Shown here one piece after another: positions 48,136 to 58,069 of a stretch of 64,000 nt of DNA. A program made the translations under genes and the position numbers. Numbering within the stretch: the first letter of the stretch is position 1; each line of letters begins with the position of its first letter. This DNA comes from Tetragonia tetragonoides (lineage: Eukaryota > Streptophyta > Magnoliopsida > Caryophyllales > Aizoaceae). The notes beneath the pieces are model-generated. The model did no database searches. It worked only from the letters and a program-made list of their open reading frames with translations, and was not told where the DNA came from. The stretch is from assembly GCA_038025085.1 (NCBI GenBank), contig CM076147.1, positions 40,422,766 through 40,486,765 on the forward strand, written 5' to 3'.

Positions 48136-49386
48136 GATTCCACGAGTAGGCATCTGGACAACTGGGATCAGCTCCAGATTGCATTGCCACTGGAAAAATT
48201 AAAACTAAACTAAATTAAGAATAGAGTCAAAATCCCCCAATTATCATATCTCTAGCTAGAACCCTTGCTTGATGAACTGCACCTATCTAGAAAATCCAGA
48301 CTAGAATCGGCAAAAGGTCTCCCATGAGGGGGAGACCCCCTCTATAACTAGACATGATATGAGCATGACGTTATGCTTGTTAGAGGGGGCCTCCCCTTGA
48401 GCCCACCTTATACGAGTTTTTGTGTAGGATTAAAACTTCGGAATCATCTGATTTTTTTTTTATTTGTTTTTGATTGGGCGGGTGCAATTTGGAGTTTTGC
48501 TTCATACTCGAAATAATCTTGGAACGCTTCAAAAAAGAAATTACAAGATTTGTTTAAAACGGAGAGATAACACATTTAGACAAGAGTCTATATTTAATTT
48601 TAAGATAGTGCATAGAGATGTCAAACGAATTGGTCAGGTAGGATTTTAGTCGGTCAATCTCATAAATCATGTTTGAAGTATTTTTGTATGATCTTAATAG
48701 GGTTTCAAGATATATATGTAGTCAGTTTTTATCGATTTTTTTCTGGATGGTTTGGGGTCACGTGAATTTTTCGGGTCGGGTTTGGGTCCTTTTATGCATA
48801 TTTTAGCGAAATTGGTTGCTATCAGTTAATCTCATTTGCCGCGATTGTAATGCATTTATGCGTAAATTTTTAGTGAGCTTTCGAGGATTAGATTTTAACA
48901 AGTCTAATGGCGCGGCTATATAATAGCATGCTTTGGATTAAGGCAGACAACAGATTCACTTACAGATTACATGTAGGTGAGAGGTTGATCATGAATCAAT
49001 ATGATGTTTGATTATATGATCTTCCCTTATGATTTTTAAGATTTTTGCATTCAAACTACCACGTGCATATGTTCTCTCCGAAACTTCTTCACATTAATTC
49101 GAACCGTAGTATCTCCTTTCGTACACATTCGAAAGTTCCTTCTATGCAACATGTCCGTACATTAATTAAACCACTCGACAACAAAAAGAAAAACTCGTTT
49201 AAATTATTTAATTTGTGAAAAAAAATTCAACTTTCCTGCTGTTATCATTTTTAAAAGAAGAAAATAGAGAAGCAATTAATTAGAATGGCAGAAGAAAATA
49301 CGAATACTGAGAAATGGGATTGCATGGGAATAAAATATATTGCTATATAACTCACCGACAATCCCCCATTGATTTTCTCATCAGCC
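48136..49386. other. Spacer between satellite array 2 and the expansin promoter
   Basis: AT-rich, with no gene recognised. A long imperfect inverted repeat lies at 48318-48405: GGGGGAGACCCCCTCTATAAC against GTTAGAGGGGGCCTCCCC. TTTTTCGGGTCGGGTTTGGG near 48768 recalls the ACCCGA-rich tract at 35985-36235. Confidence 0.45.
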
Positions 49387-49394
49387 TATATAAG
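49387..49394 (+). promoter_or_regulatory. TATA box of the expansin gene
   Basis: TATATAAG sits 132 bp upstream of the expansin ATG in an otherwise unremarkable AT-rich context. The distance fits a core promoter with a leader of about 100 bp. Confidence 0.6.
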
Positions 49395-49525
49395 TATGTC
49401 GTAGCTTGTAGTTGAAACCAAGAAACTCTGTGTTGTATACTTTTATTGCTAGCTTTTTATGTGAATTCTGCTTTGAAGGAAAATAGTGGAGTGATATTAA
49501 TATTAATCAATAATCATATTACAAA

Positions 49526-51340
49526 ATGGCAGTACAAGATATGGTTTCTTGTGTTTTGCATTGGCGTTTTCTGGTGGTGGTGTTGTTGGGAATGGCGTTT
49601 CATGGTGTCAATGGTTGGACTAGTGGTCATGCTACTTACTATGGAGCCGACCAAAGCCCAGCCACTCTTGGTAAGCTTCATCATTTTGTTAGCTCCTATA
49701 ATGTGAAATCCTTGCCAATTATATTTTTGTCGGATGATTTATGTATGCTTAGAAAATGTATAAAGGACGTCTTTATATTTGTAGTAAAAATTGGTTAGCC
49801 ACATATGACAAGAAAATAGATAAAAATATATTCCGATAATAGTTGAGTTTTTCTATCCTAACTAGCTATAAGATCGTAATCCTATAAGGCTATGACTTAT
49901 GAAGCCTATGTATCTTCATATATGTTGTCGTCAAGAAAATATTTACATTAGTTAATAATTTTGTATTACACCTTCCAAAAAATTTCCTATATTAGCATTC
50001 CACAATTATAGTTAGTTAGCTACAGTTAATTTTGCCAAGTATATGCTTATACTTATATATGTTCTACATGAATTTAGTTGCAATTGGATGACTAATTAAT
50101 ATTACTAATAGGGGGAGCTTGTGGGTATGACAACACCGTTCACGCTGGGTTCGGAGTCCACACAACGGCATTGAGCGGGGCGCTGTTCAGGAGCGGCCAG
50201 GCATGTGGAGCTTGCTATCAAGTGCAATGTGACTACCGGGCTGACCCCAAGTGGTGTCTCCGTAGGCGCCGGATCACGGTGACCGCCACCAACTTCTGCC
50301 CTGCAAACAACCAAGGAGGGTGGTGTGATCCACCTCGCCACCACTTTGACATGGCCATGCCTTCTTTCTTCCGCATTGCTCGCCGAGGCAATGAAGGCAT
50401 TGTCCCCATCCTTTACAGAAGGTAACACAAATTTATATACTATATCATGCAACTTGCCATAAAAGGTCAATGTACAGTATACTAATTTTTATATACTCCA
50501 TATATAACAATTGTGGGTTGGTCTAGTGGTGCCAGGGGCAAGATTTAGTAGGGAGAATCAAGGTTCGATCCTCCACAACTATGATTGGGAGAAGCGTAAA
50601 ACCTTAACCTCGAGAGCAGCTCTGGAATATTGGAAAATATTTACCAATGTTTAATTTTGTAACCAATTTTTTTTTTTATATACTCCATATGATGAGGGAT
50701 AATAGAATTAAACCTGGAGCTTAGGGTACAATTTTAATACTAACTACGTACGTATCGTATGTTTGCGAGTTTGGTTAGTAAATTACTACTTTGTGATTGT
50801 ATTGAATTTGACTTCGAGATATTTCTATATTTCGATACATGAAGATCTAAGTAAACAAAAATGTACATATACATGAAAACATATTGAACATGTTAGAGGT
50901 GTTGTTACTTGTTTGATGCGTGTAGAAAACGTGTCAATAAAAATACATTCATAACACTCTGATATGTGTTACATCTAATTTCCGAGATTATATACCAGAC
51001 ACTAATCCATTTTCTTTAAACTAGGGTACCATGCCGTAGGCGGGGCGGAGTCCGATTCACATTGAGAGGGCAAGGCAATTTCAACATGGTGATGTTCTCT
51101 AACATTGGAGGAGGAGGAGATGTCAAAGCAGCCTGGGTGAGGACCTCTAGGGGCAAGAGATGGATGCCCATGGTTAGAAATTGGGGTGTCAATTGGCAAA
51201 GCAACACTGATCTAAGGAGCCAAAGGCTCTCTTTTAAACTCACTTTGGTTAATGGCAAGACCCTCAATTTCTACAATGTTGTTCCTTCCTCTTGGGGATA
51301 TGGTCAGACTTATAGCTCCCGCACTCAGTTCATCCACTAG
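49526..51340 (+). CDS. EXPA: Alpha-expansin (EXPA), secreted cell-wall protein
   Basis: Apoplastic wall-loosening protein that acts non-enzymatically on cellulose-xyloglucan contacts. Three exons: 49526-49670, 50112-50421 and 51025-51340, the usual two-intron alpha-expansin layout, giving 256 aa. A signal peptide of about 30 residues has the hydrophobic core [13 protein letters not shown]. Domain 1 (GH45-like) has [29 protein letters not shown] and the conserved [13 protein letters not shown]. The C-terminal binding domain includes [19 protein letters not shown] and ends [18 protein letters not shown]. The motif [20 protein letters not shown] and the Arg-rich junction [18 protein letters not shown] recall the diverged EXPA21-25 clade of Arabidopsis rather than typical EXPAs; that subgroup call is from memory. 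Confidence 0.94.
50504..50677 (+). mobile_element. tRNA-derived SINE with T-rich tail and target-site duplication, in expansin intron 2
   Basis: Box A-like GGTTGGTCTAGTGGTGCC and box B GGTTCGATCCTCC are spaced as in Pol III promoters. The body ends in a T run at 50667-50677. The direct repeat ATATACTCCATAT occurs at 50491-50503 and 50678-50690, and preceding T residues extend it. Sense to the host gene. Confidence 0.85.
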
Positions 51341-51811
51341 ACATGATTATATATGTGTTTACATACTACTAGCAATTATTTATACGATTATAACTAAATC
51401 ATTACAAGGAACTTCAATTCTGTAGTCCATTGAATAGTCATTTTTAGAGCAGTTCGATGGACCTATATGTACCTCTTCATAGATCAAATGTTGCTGTTTT
51501 TGATTTTTCTCAATTTCATTTCTTTGTAAGAATTCGATCAGATAAAGAGGTCAATTCTTGTAACTTTCACTTTTGTATTGAAATAGAGGGGCTTCTTTGT
51601 GTAAACTTTGTCATCCAAAAGTTATTTGCTTGGATGTACCTTGGAAAGGTGTATAGTGCTTACGTTGATTGGCGAGCTTGTTTATAAGGTGATGAGTTAC
51701 TCTACCGCTATCATCAATTAATTTTGAAAGTAGATTTTTCATCCAATTCCTTCTAAACGTGTACGCGCAATGGATAAAAACTTAGCAACCCGAAAAATAT
51801 TATTTGATCTC
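51341..51811. other. Expansin 3' UTR and spacer
   Basis: AT-rich. The open frame 51457-51687 overlaps the presumed 3' UTR and shows no known domain. Nothing else recognised. Confidence 0.45.
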
Positions 51812-52070
51812 TTTTTTTTGTTTTTTTTTGCTAGTCAAAAGAGGGTGCAAGTGAATGGCAACCGAGGCACCTCCGCTACGTCATGTTCGGACTAGCTGAA
51901 CAACCAGCGCAAGCACTGGCCCCGTCAACGGGGCACCAACAAGGGGCTAGTATAGTTCCTAGAAGCTAGGAGACACAAGGCATGAGGGGAATGAGGATTT
52001 GAACCCATGACCTTGCCTTGTCAAACCAGTTGGGAGTAACTTTGAAACCACTAGACCACCACCATTGTTG
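51812..52070 (-). mobile_element. Minus-strand tRNA-derived SINE
   Basis: Read on the minus strand: box A GGTGGTCTAGTGGTTTCAAA near 52060, box B GGGTTCAAATCC near 51997, and an A-rich tail complementary to the T-rich tract at 51811-51830. A related decayed copy is at 41165-41300. I could not find a clear target-site duplication. Confidence 0.65.
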
Positions 52071-52230
52071 GAAGTGTTAACACACACGCAAAGTAATAAT
52101 AATAAAAAAAAATCTAAAACCCTTGCCACCTCAAAACCCCTTCCTTTGAACTGCTCCCAGACACTGAAAACCTCATAAGCTGCGACAACAGCCATTTCTC
52201 ATACCTCTCTCTCTCTCTCCTCAATCACAA

Positions 52231-54690
52231 ATGGGATTACCCAGATTGTTATTTCTAAAACAGCTGATATCAAAATCAGCCTTTCAATCTCCAATAACAT
52301 TCTCAAAAGCAACAACGCATTTGAGCTTATATAATTTCTCCTTTTAACACAAGAACATACCATTACCACCCAGACCCAGAAGAGCAAGCCTTTACCGAAA
52401 AGCTACACTCTAAAATTATCCAACTTGTAGCCGTTTCACCCAATAGCAGTGTCATTCCCTTTCTTGATGATTGGGCTCAAAAGGGCAAAAAGGTCAGAGA
52501 AGCTGAGCTTCAGCGCCTTGTTAGAACTCTCCGCTCAAAGAAACGTTTCGTTAGAGCCCTTGAGGTTTGTGGGTCAAATTTCAATCTTTGAATTACATTT
52601 ATCTATAGTGATATACTGATATGTGTGTGTGTATTGTTTTCTTTGTTGGGTTGCCCTTTCTGGATTTCTGTTCTTTTTTAATGTGGTTTTGATTTAGGGA
52701 CTCCATTATATGGGACTTCAAATGTGAATTTTCAGAAATGAATTGGTGGATTGAATATGTGTGTTACTTCACTACCTTATAGAGTTTGAGTAAAGTGTTG
52801 AACTTGAACTCTGTCAATTCTTAGCGGAATGAAGAAACCCAAGGCTAATGTTGGTTGTTAGCTTTGAATGGTGTTTGGTATGTTGTGAAATAGGTAAATC
52901 TAGTTGAACTTAAGAAATTGCTTGTTTGAAGGGATATTAAGATAATGTGTTAGCATAGGGAAATGGCAAAAAAAAAATTTGGGAGGGGGGGGGGGGACGC
53001 AGCCTCACAAGGTGTATAATTCGGTTAAGGTGCGATGACTCAGTTTAAATGATGTGATTGTGGAGATAATTGCAACTGGCTTAGGAGTTTCTAGTGAATG
53101 TAAGACCTTGCTGATTATCTCTGTAGCATGGAAAAAGGGTTCCATTAGCTGTTAGAAAATTATGGATTGAATAAGAGGTTAATGTCCAACTAAGTTGCTT
53201 CTCAGAGTGAACTCTCAGAAATCTTGCTGTTGCTGTGAAGTCAAAGTGAGATTGAATGAGTGTTCAAGTGAGTGCACAGAGTATTCAAGGTGTTTTGTAA
53301 CTGTGTATGTGCGCATGCGTGTGTCTAGATGTCAATGAAAACAGACATGAAGACCCTCAACTAGTTTCTTAATATTTCCTTTGTGTTTTGGCTTTTGGGT
53401 GCTTACCAGTTTCCTCAATTGACTGACTAATCATTGTTCACAAACTTATTTTGCCTATTGATGACGCAGGTCTCTGAGTGGATGAAAAATAGGAGAATCG
53501 GCAATTCTTTTGCTGGTGATCTTGCTGTCCACCTAGATCTCATAGGCAAGGTGCATGGGGTTGAGGCTTCTGAAAGATTTTTCAGTGAAGTGGATGATCC
53601 ATCTGAAAAGATGTATGGCGCGCTTCTCAATTGTTATGTGAGGGAACGCCTTGTTGATAAGTCTCGCTCTCATTTTAAGAAAATGAAAGATAAGGGTATT
53701 GCTAAAAATCCTCTTAACTACAATGGCATTATGACTCTGTATATTAACACTGGTCAAGTTGAGAAAATTCTTGAAGTGCTATTAGAGATGGAAAAGGAAG
53801 GTGTATCTCCAGACAATGTTACCTATAGACTCTGCATTAAATCCTGTGAATTAAAATCTGATTTTGCTACCATGGAGAAGCTTTTAGAGAAATTAGAAAG
53901 CCAACCCGACATCTCAATAGACTGGATACATATAAGATAGTGGCTAATTCCTACATAAAAGTAGGATTTAAAGAAAAGGCAAAGTCTTTCTTGCAGAAAG
54001 CAGAAGACAAAGTAAATAAAGATGCAGTCGGTTACATTTTTTGATCACTCTGTATGCAACCCTCGGAGATGTGTCTCAGGTGATGAGGCTGTGGCAGAAG
54101 CAGAAAACTTCTTTACGAGGCAAATTAATATTGATTATATGGACATGATTGGCTCTCTGGTTAAGCTTGGTGAGTTGCAAGAGGCTGAAAGAATATTCCA
54201 AGAGTGGGAATCAGCTGATCTGTTATATGATATCCGGGTACCTAATGTTTTGTTATTTGGCTACACAAAACGCGGGCTTGATGATAAAGCTGAAAGGATG
54301 CTCGAGGGAATCATTAGTAGAGGAAAGACCCCAATTCCTAATAGCTGGAGCATCATTGTTGCCGGGCACATCGAGAGTGGGAACATGGAGAAGGCTGTAC
54401 AATGCATGAAGAGAGCCTTTGAACTAGTGCCACAAAACCAAGGGTGGCTGTCTAAACCTGATCATATTTCAAGCATACTCGGCTGGCTTGGTGATAACAA
54501 AGATATTGAAGAAGTAGAAGTGTTTTTCAAGTTGTTGTGTACAGTTTTTCCGATGAACCGAGAAATGTACCATTCCTTGCTAAAAACAACTATTGGACAT
54601 GGGAGGAAAGTTGATGGTATTTTACAGAGGATGGAAGCTGATGACATTGAAGCAGATGACGAAACAAACAAGATACTTGGCTCAAGATAG
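52231..54690 (+). pseudogene. Mitochondrial-type PPR gene (P class), broken by frameshifts
   Basis: Two exons: 52231-52564 and 53470-54690. The product resembles plant P-class pentatricopeptide proteins of organelle RNA metabolism. It starts with a basic, Ser-rich presequence (MGLPRLLFLKQLISKSAF), then FLDDWAQKGKKVREAELQRL, the junction RALE/VSEWM, and degenerate 35-residue repeats such as YNGIMTLYINTGQVEKILEV. The frame breaks about four times. In exon 1 the ATG frame stops after LYNFSF while the PPR frame is offset. Near 53924 one base is missing after ISIDW. Near 54036 a T is missing, giving a TGA in YIF. Near 54110 one more base is missing before TRQINIDYMDMIGSLVKLG. The last three shifts together restore the original frame. 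This is either a pseudogene or a cluster of indel errors. Confidence 0.8.
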
Positions 54691-55817
54691 GAATATAATA
54701 TATCATGGTGGTTGTTGGTGACAGCTTTTGGCATATATGCTGCAACTTACCCTATATTAGTCTTCCTAGATATAAATAGGTACATGCTATGCTAAGCTGG
54801 TAGATAATTTGTTTTTGTCTAGATTACATGAGAAATTGAGTGATTCCAGGGAATGTAGTCCAGAAGCTTGCTTTATCATGAGAGACTAGAATCGCGACCC
54901 TAGGATGATATAACGCGGAAGGGAGCTCATTTGGTATTGTAATGTAAAGTCTCCTGGTTTTCCCCCATTTGAAGACAAGAATGCTAAAATTTGATCATAC
55001 AAATTGTCAGTCATATGCTGAGCTTCTAGTTCTTATATGTCTCTTCCTGTTGATGTCTTTGCTTTCTCTATGCCTTTATAATGGTAACGTGGTTCGGCTA
55101 TGATAGTGTAATTGTGGGTGAATTTGAAATTTAGGATTGTACTCGAAGTAGGATCCTTCCCTATCTCAATATGTCATTTTGTTAGGCTATGAGAGTGCTC
55201 GAATGAAATTTAAGCGTTTAGTTTATTTTGTTGAGATGTAATGGGATAGACTATAGAGATGATTCAATTGGCTACACCTCAGTATGTCTAGAGATTATTA
55301 AACTCCCATTTGCCCATGTCCAAAATTTTGTTTGTAGAATACACTGCTACCTTCCTTTATATATCTCTCCCCTTTTTTGGTCTAAAGGGAGGGGGAGCTT
55401 AGGCTAGGATCACTATGGCCAAGTTTTCATTTTTCTCAATGTGTCAAGCATACAAAATTAGCTAGGGCTCAACCCACTTTCGGAAAAAAGAATGGGGGAA
55501 ATAATTACCATCAGATTAGTCGCCTCCCTCATTATCACTCTCTCTTTCTTTAGCTTAATAATGTCTAGTGTATTTCAGTCCAGTTTGGTGGTATTCACTT
55601 CAATTGGTTTTAATTGAAATAACACACCCTTTATTATGAGTCAATTTAGACAAATGTTATTATGTGTCATTTCACTTCTTTTTTTGGCCTATACCCAAAA
55701 CTCCAAAACCCATGCCATCGAGGTGATTAGATTCCCGCGGCAAAAAAACTGGTCTTCAATTGAAAATCCTGACACTCCCCTTCCTCTCACTTGCACTTCC
55801 AAAATCAAGCCCTAAAA
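54691..55817. other. PPR 3' flank and intergenic DNA
   Basis: AT-rich spacer with the upstream region of the Lys/Arg-rich protein gene at its right end. No gene, RNA gene or transposon end recognised. Confidence 0.45.
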
Positions 55818-56389
55818 ATGGCGAGAGAGCGCGACGCCATCTCCATGAGTGACAAAGAGGAGAGAGAAAATCGAGAAACAGTACCACTATCAGAAGACGA
55901 CGATGACACTCATCGTAAACCAAAACCTAAATCAGTTCGTGACGACAGAAAATCGAAATCGAGACGGTACTCTTCAGAAGACGAAGAATCCGATGATGAT
56001 ACTGAATCAAGCACAAGTTCCGATGAAAAAGAAAAGAGGCACAAGAGCAAGAGGAAGAAACGATCTAGGTCATCTTCGAGGAGAGAGAAATCGAAATCAA
56101 AATCAGAATCGGATTCGGAGTCTGAGTCTGAGACGGAGTATTCGGGTTCGGAGAGCGAGAGCGAGGAGGAGAGGAGGAGGAGGAAGAGGAGAGAGAGGAG
56201 AAGGAGAGAGGAGAGAGAGAGGAAGAGAGAGAAAGAGAAGAAGAGAAAGCGGAGAGAGAAAGAGAAGAAGAGAGAGAAGGAAGATAAAAAGAAGAAGAGG
56301 AAGAGTAAAGAGAAAGAGAAGAAAGGGAAGATTGGTGCTGTCACTGATTTGTGGGGCAAGTTTGGGACTATCAGAGAAACTGATATGTG
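55818..56389 (+). CDS. First exon of a Lys/Arg/Glu/Ser-rich nuclear protein (partial gene)
   Basis: The exon encodes 190 complete codons from ATG 55818 (context AAAAATGGCG), followed by a GTATGA donor that splits a Trp codon. The frame is also open to an ATG at 55791, but 55818 has the better context. Residues 1-60 are acidic and Ser-rich. An RS-like block follows (KRSRSSSRREKSKSKSES), then a long run of basic-acidic pairs likely to form a single charged helix. The exon ends with KKGKIGAVTDLWGKFGTIRE, which reads like a conserved domain start. Composition suggests a nuclear, RNA- or chromatin-associated protein. I vaguely recall plant proteins continuing after this motif but cannot name them. 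No downstream exon was found before the satellite at 58070. Confidence 0.7.
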
Positions 56390-58069
56390 GTATGATTTCA
56401 TTTCATGCTCTCAAATTATTCGAATTTATCTTTTTGATGCTAGGGTTAGGGTTTTAGGGATTGGCTCTATGTTTTTGTTGATATATTGCTCCCTTGCTTC
56501 TTATGCATTAAGTTAGATTCAAACTGTTGCTGGGTTTTATAGCTGAACAGAATCAGAACATGGGTTTGTTTGTATAGTGTTGAATTGTAGAGGTTGGTTA
56601 TAGAGCGAATTGTGCATACCTAGCTTTGAATAGCTTGAAAATGCGAGAGCAGAGAGTGAGAAATGAGGCTTGTTGCAATTCAGTGCAATATGGAAGGAAG
56701 ATAACGTAGGAAAAGATATCTGACACATTTTTGTATCAATGATATTGATATAGGTCCCTTCATTGCAGGGTGATGAGTTTGATGGATCAAACTCAAAGGG
56801 AGGGTAAGATTTGATGGCATGGTTAGTGTGGCTTAGGTTATGCATGCTATATTGTTTGCAGAACTGTAGATCAGTTTTAGGATACTTGGTTTCCTAGTCA
56901 TTTTGAGCCGATCTTTTTCATTTTAGTTTGTATGTTTACAGAAGTTCTACCATTTTCTCCTATTCACTGGAGTAGAGCAGGCGTACTGGAATCGACTGAA
57001 TCACTGTATCAAACCTTCCCTATGTCCTTGTGAAAAAAATTAATCCTATGGAAAAATCTGAGCAGGTCCCAAGTTTGAGGGCAACTAGTTTATAATTTTA
57101 CTTCTCATTTGACTTCTGACAATTAAGCATTAGCACCATAAAAATGTTTCTGCTCCTCTGTTTTTCTACACCTCCCTTTCACTCTTGGTATCCACAACTC
57201 TTTAATTCTCTGCCTCATTTTGTATTTCTCATGAAATTACTGTTTGAGTGTCTAACAGTAATAACCAATGACTGGTGCTGTGATGATGCACTCGGGTTAC
57301 CTTTCTGTGAACTTAATTGAATCAGCCCCTTGATGCCTCATAATATCTAGATACTTAGAACATCTAAGAACTTTGTCATTATTGCTTCCCTTCATAATGG
57401 ATACATCCATAGCATTTAAGACCAGCAAATTGTGACAATAGAAATGGCCTTTAAAGTCATTCAATTGCAAATTGCTCCCGACCTTTAACTAGTATGCATG
57501 CCCGTACGATGCACGGGATGTTTGAACTCTTTATTTATTTTAAATTTAAAGTTTTCTGATGGGTTGCCTTGCTTCTAACTTTGTTGTAATAATTTTCTTT
57601 TTTGGTGCTAATTTTGTGATTAACTGGCAAATAAAACTAAAACAACACCAATGCGTGATTTGGAGAGGTTCATGCAACCTGACTCTTAATTTGTTTAGGG
57701 AAAATATTAAAATGGGGGGGGGGGGATGCCCTCAAGTCATGGTAATAGTCATTCACTGGCCGTGTATAAGTCATTCATTGGCTTGTGGTGCCTCTATAAA
57801 AGTTAGAGGTATCTACCTCTAAATGACATTGTTTGTTACATTATAGTTCTACTTATTATGATTATTCATACGGTAAACTGTGATCTATATTTGACCGAAT
57901 GCTTAGGAAACGATTATTAGCCTTTTATTAACAAACTTGAGATACTCTGTCATAAAGTTCTTCTACCAAAGATTATCATGATAGACAATGAATCGAAATG
58001 AACTACATAGATCAAAAATTAATTGAAACAAAATCTGGGTGGCCCATATCCCATGTCCCAACGCCCAAC
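56390..58069. other. Intron or intergenic DNA before satellite array 3
   Basis: AT-rich, with no convincing exon on the plus strand. A G12 tract lies at 57714-57725. Near 57489-57520, CTAGTATGCATGCCCG and TACGATGCACGGG can form a CCCGT/ACGGG hairpin; similar sequences recur in eudicot repeats. The open frame at 57559-57822 has no known domain. Confidence 0.45.

Noticed and set aside
55910..56401. Minus-strand frame of 163 codons rich in Phe, Ser and Leu
   Set aside because: Antisense shadow of the highly charged GAG/AAG-rich exon.
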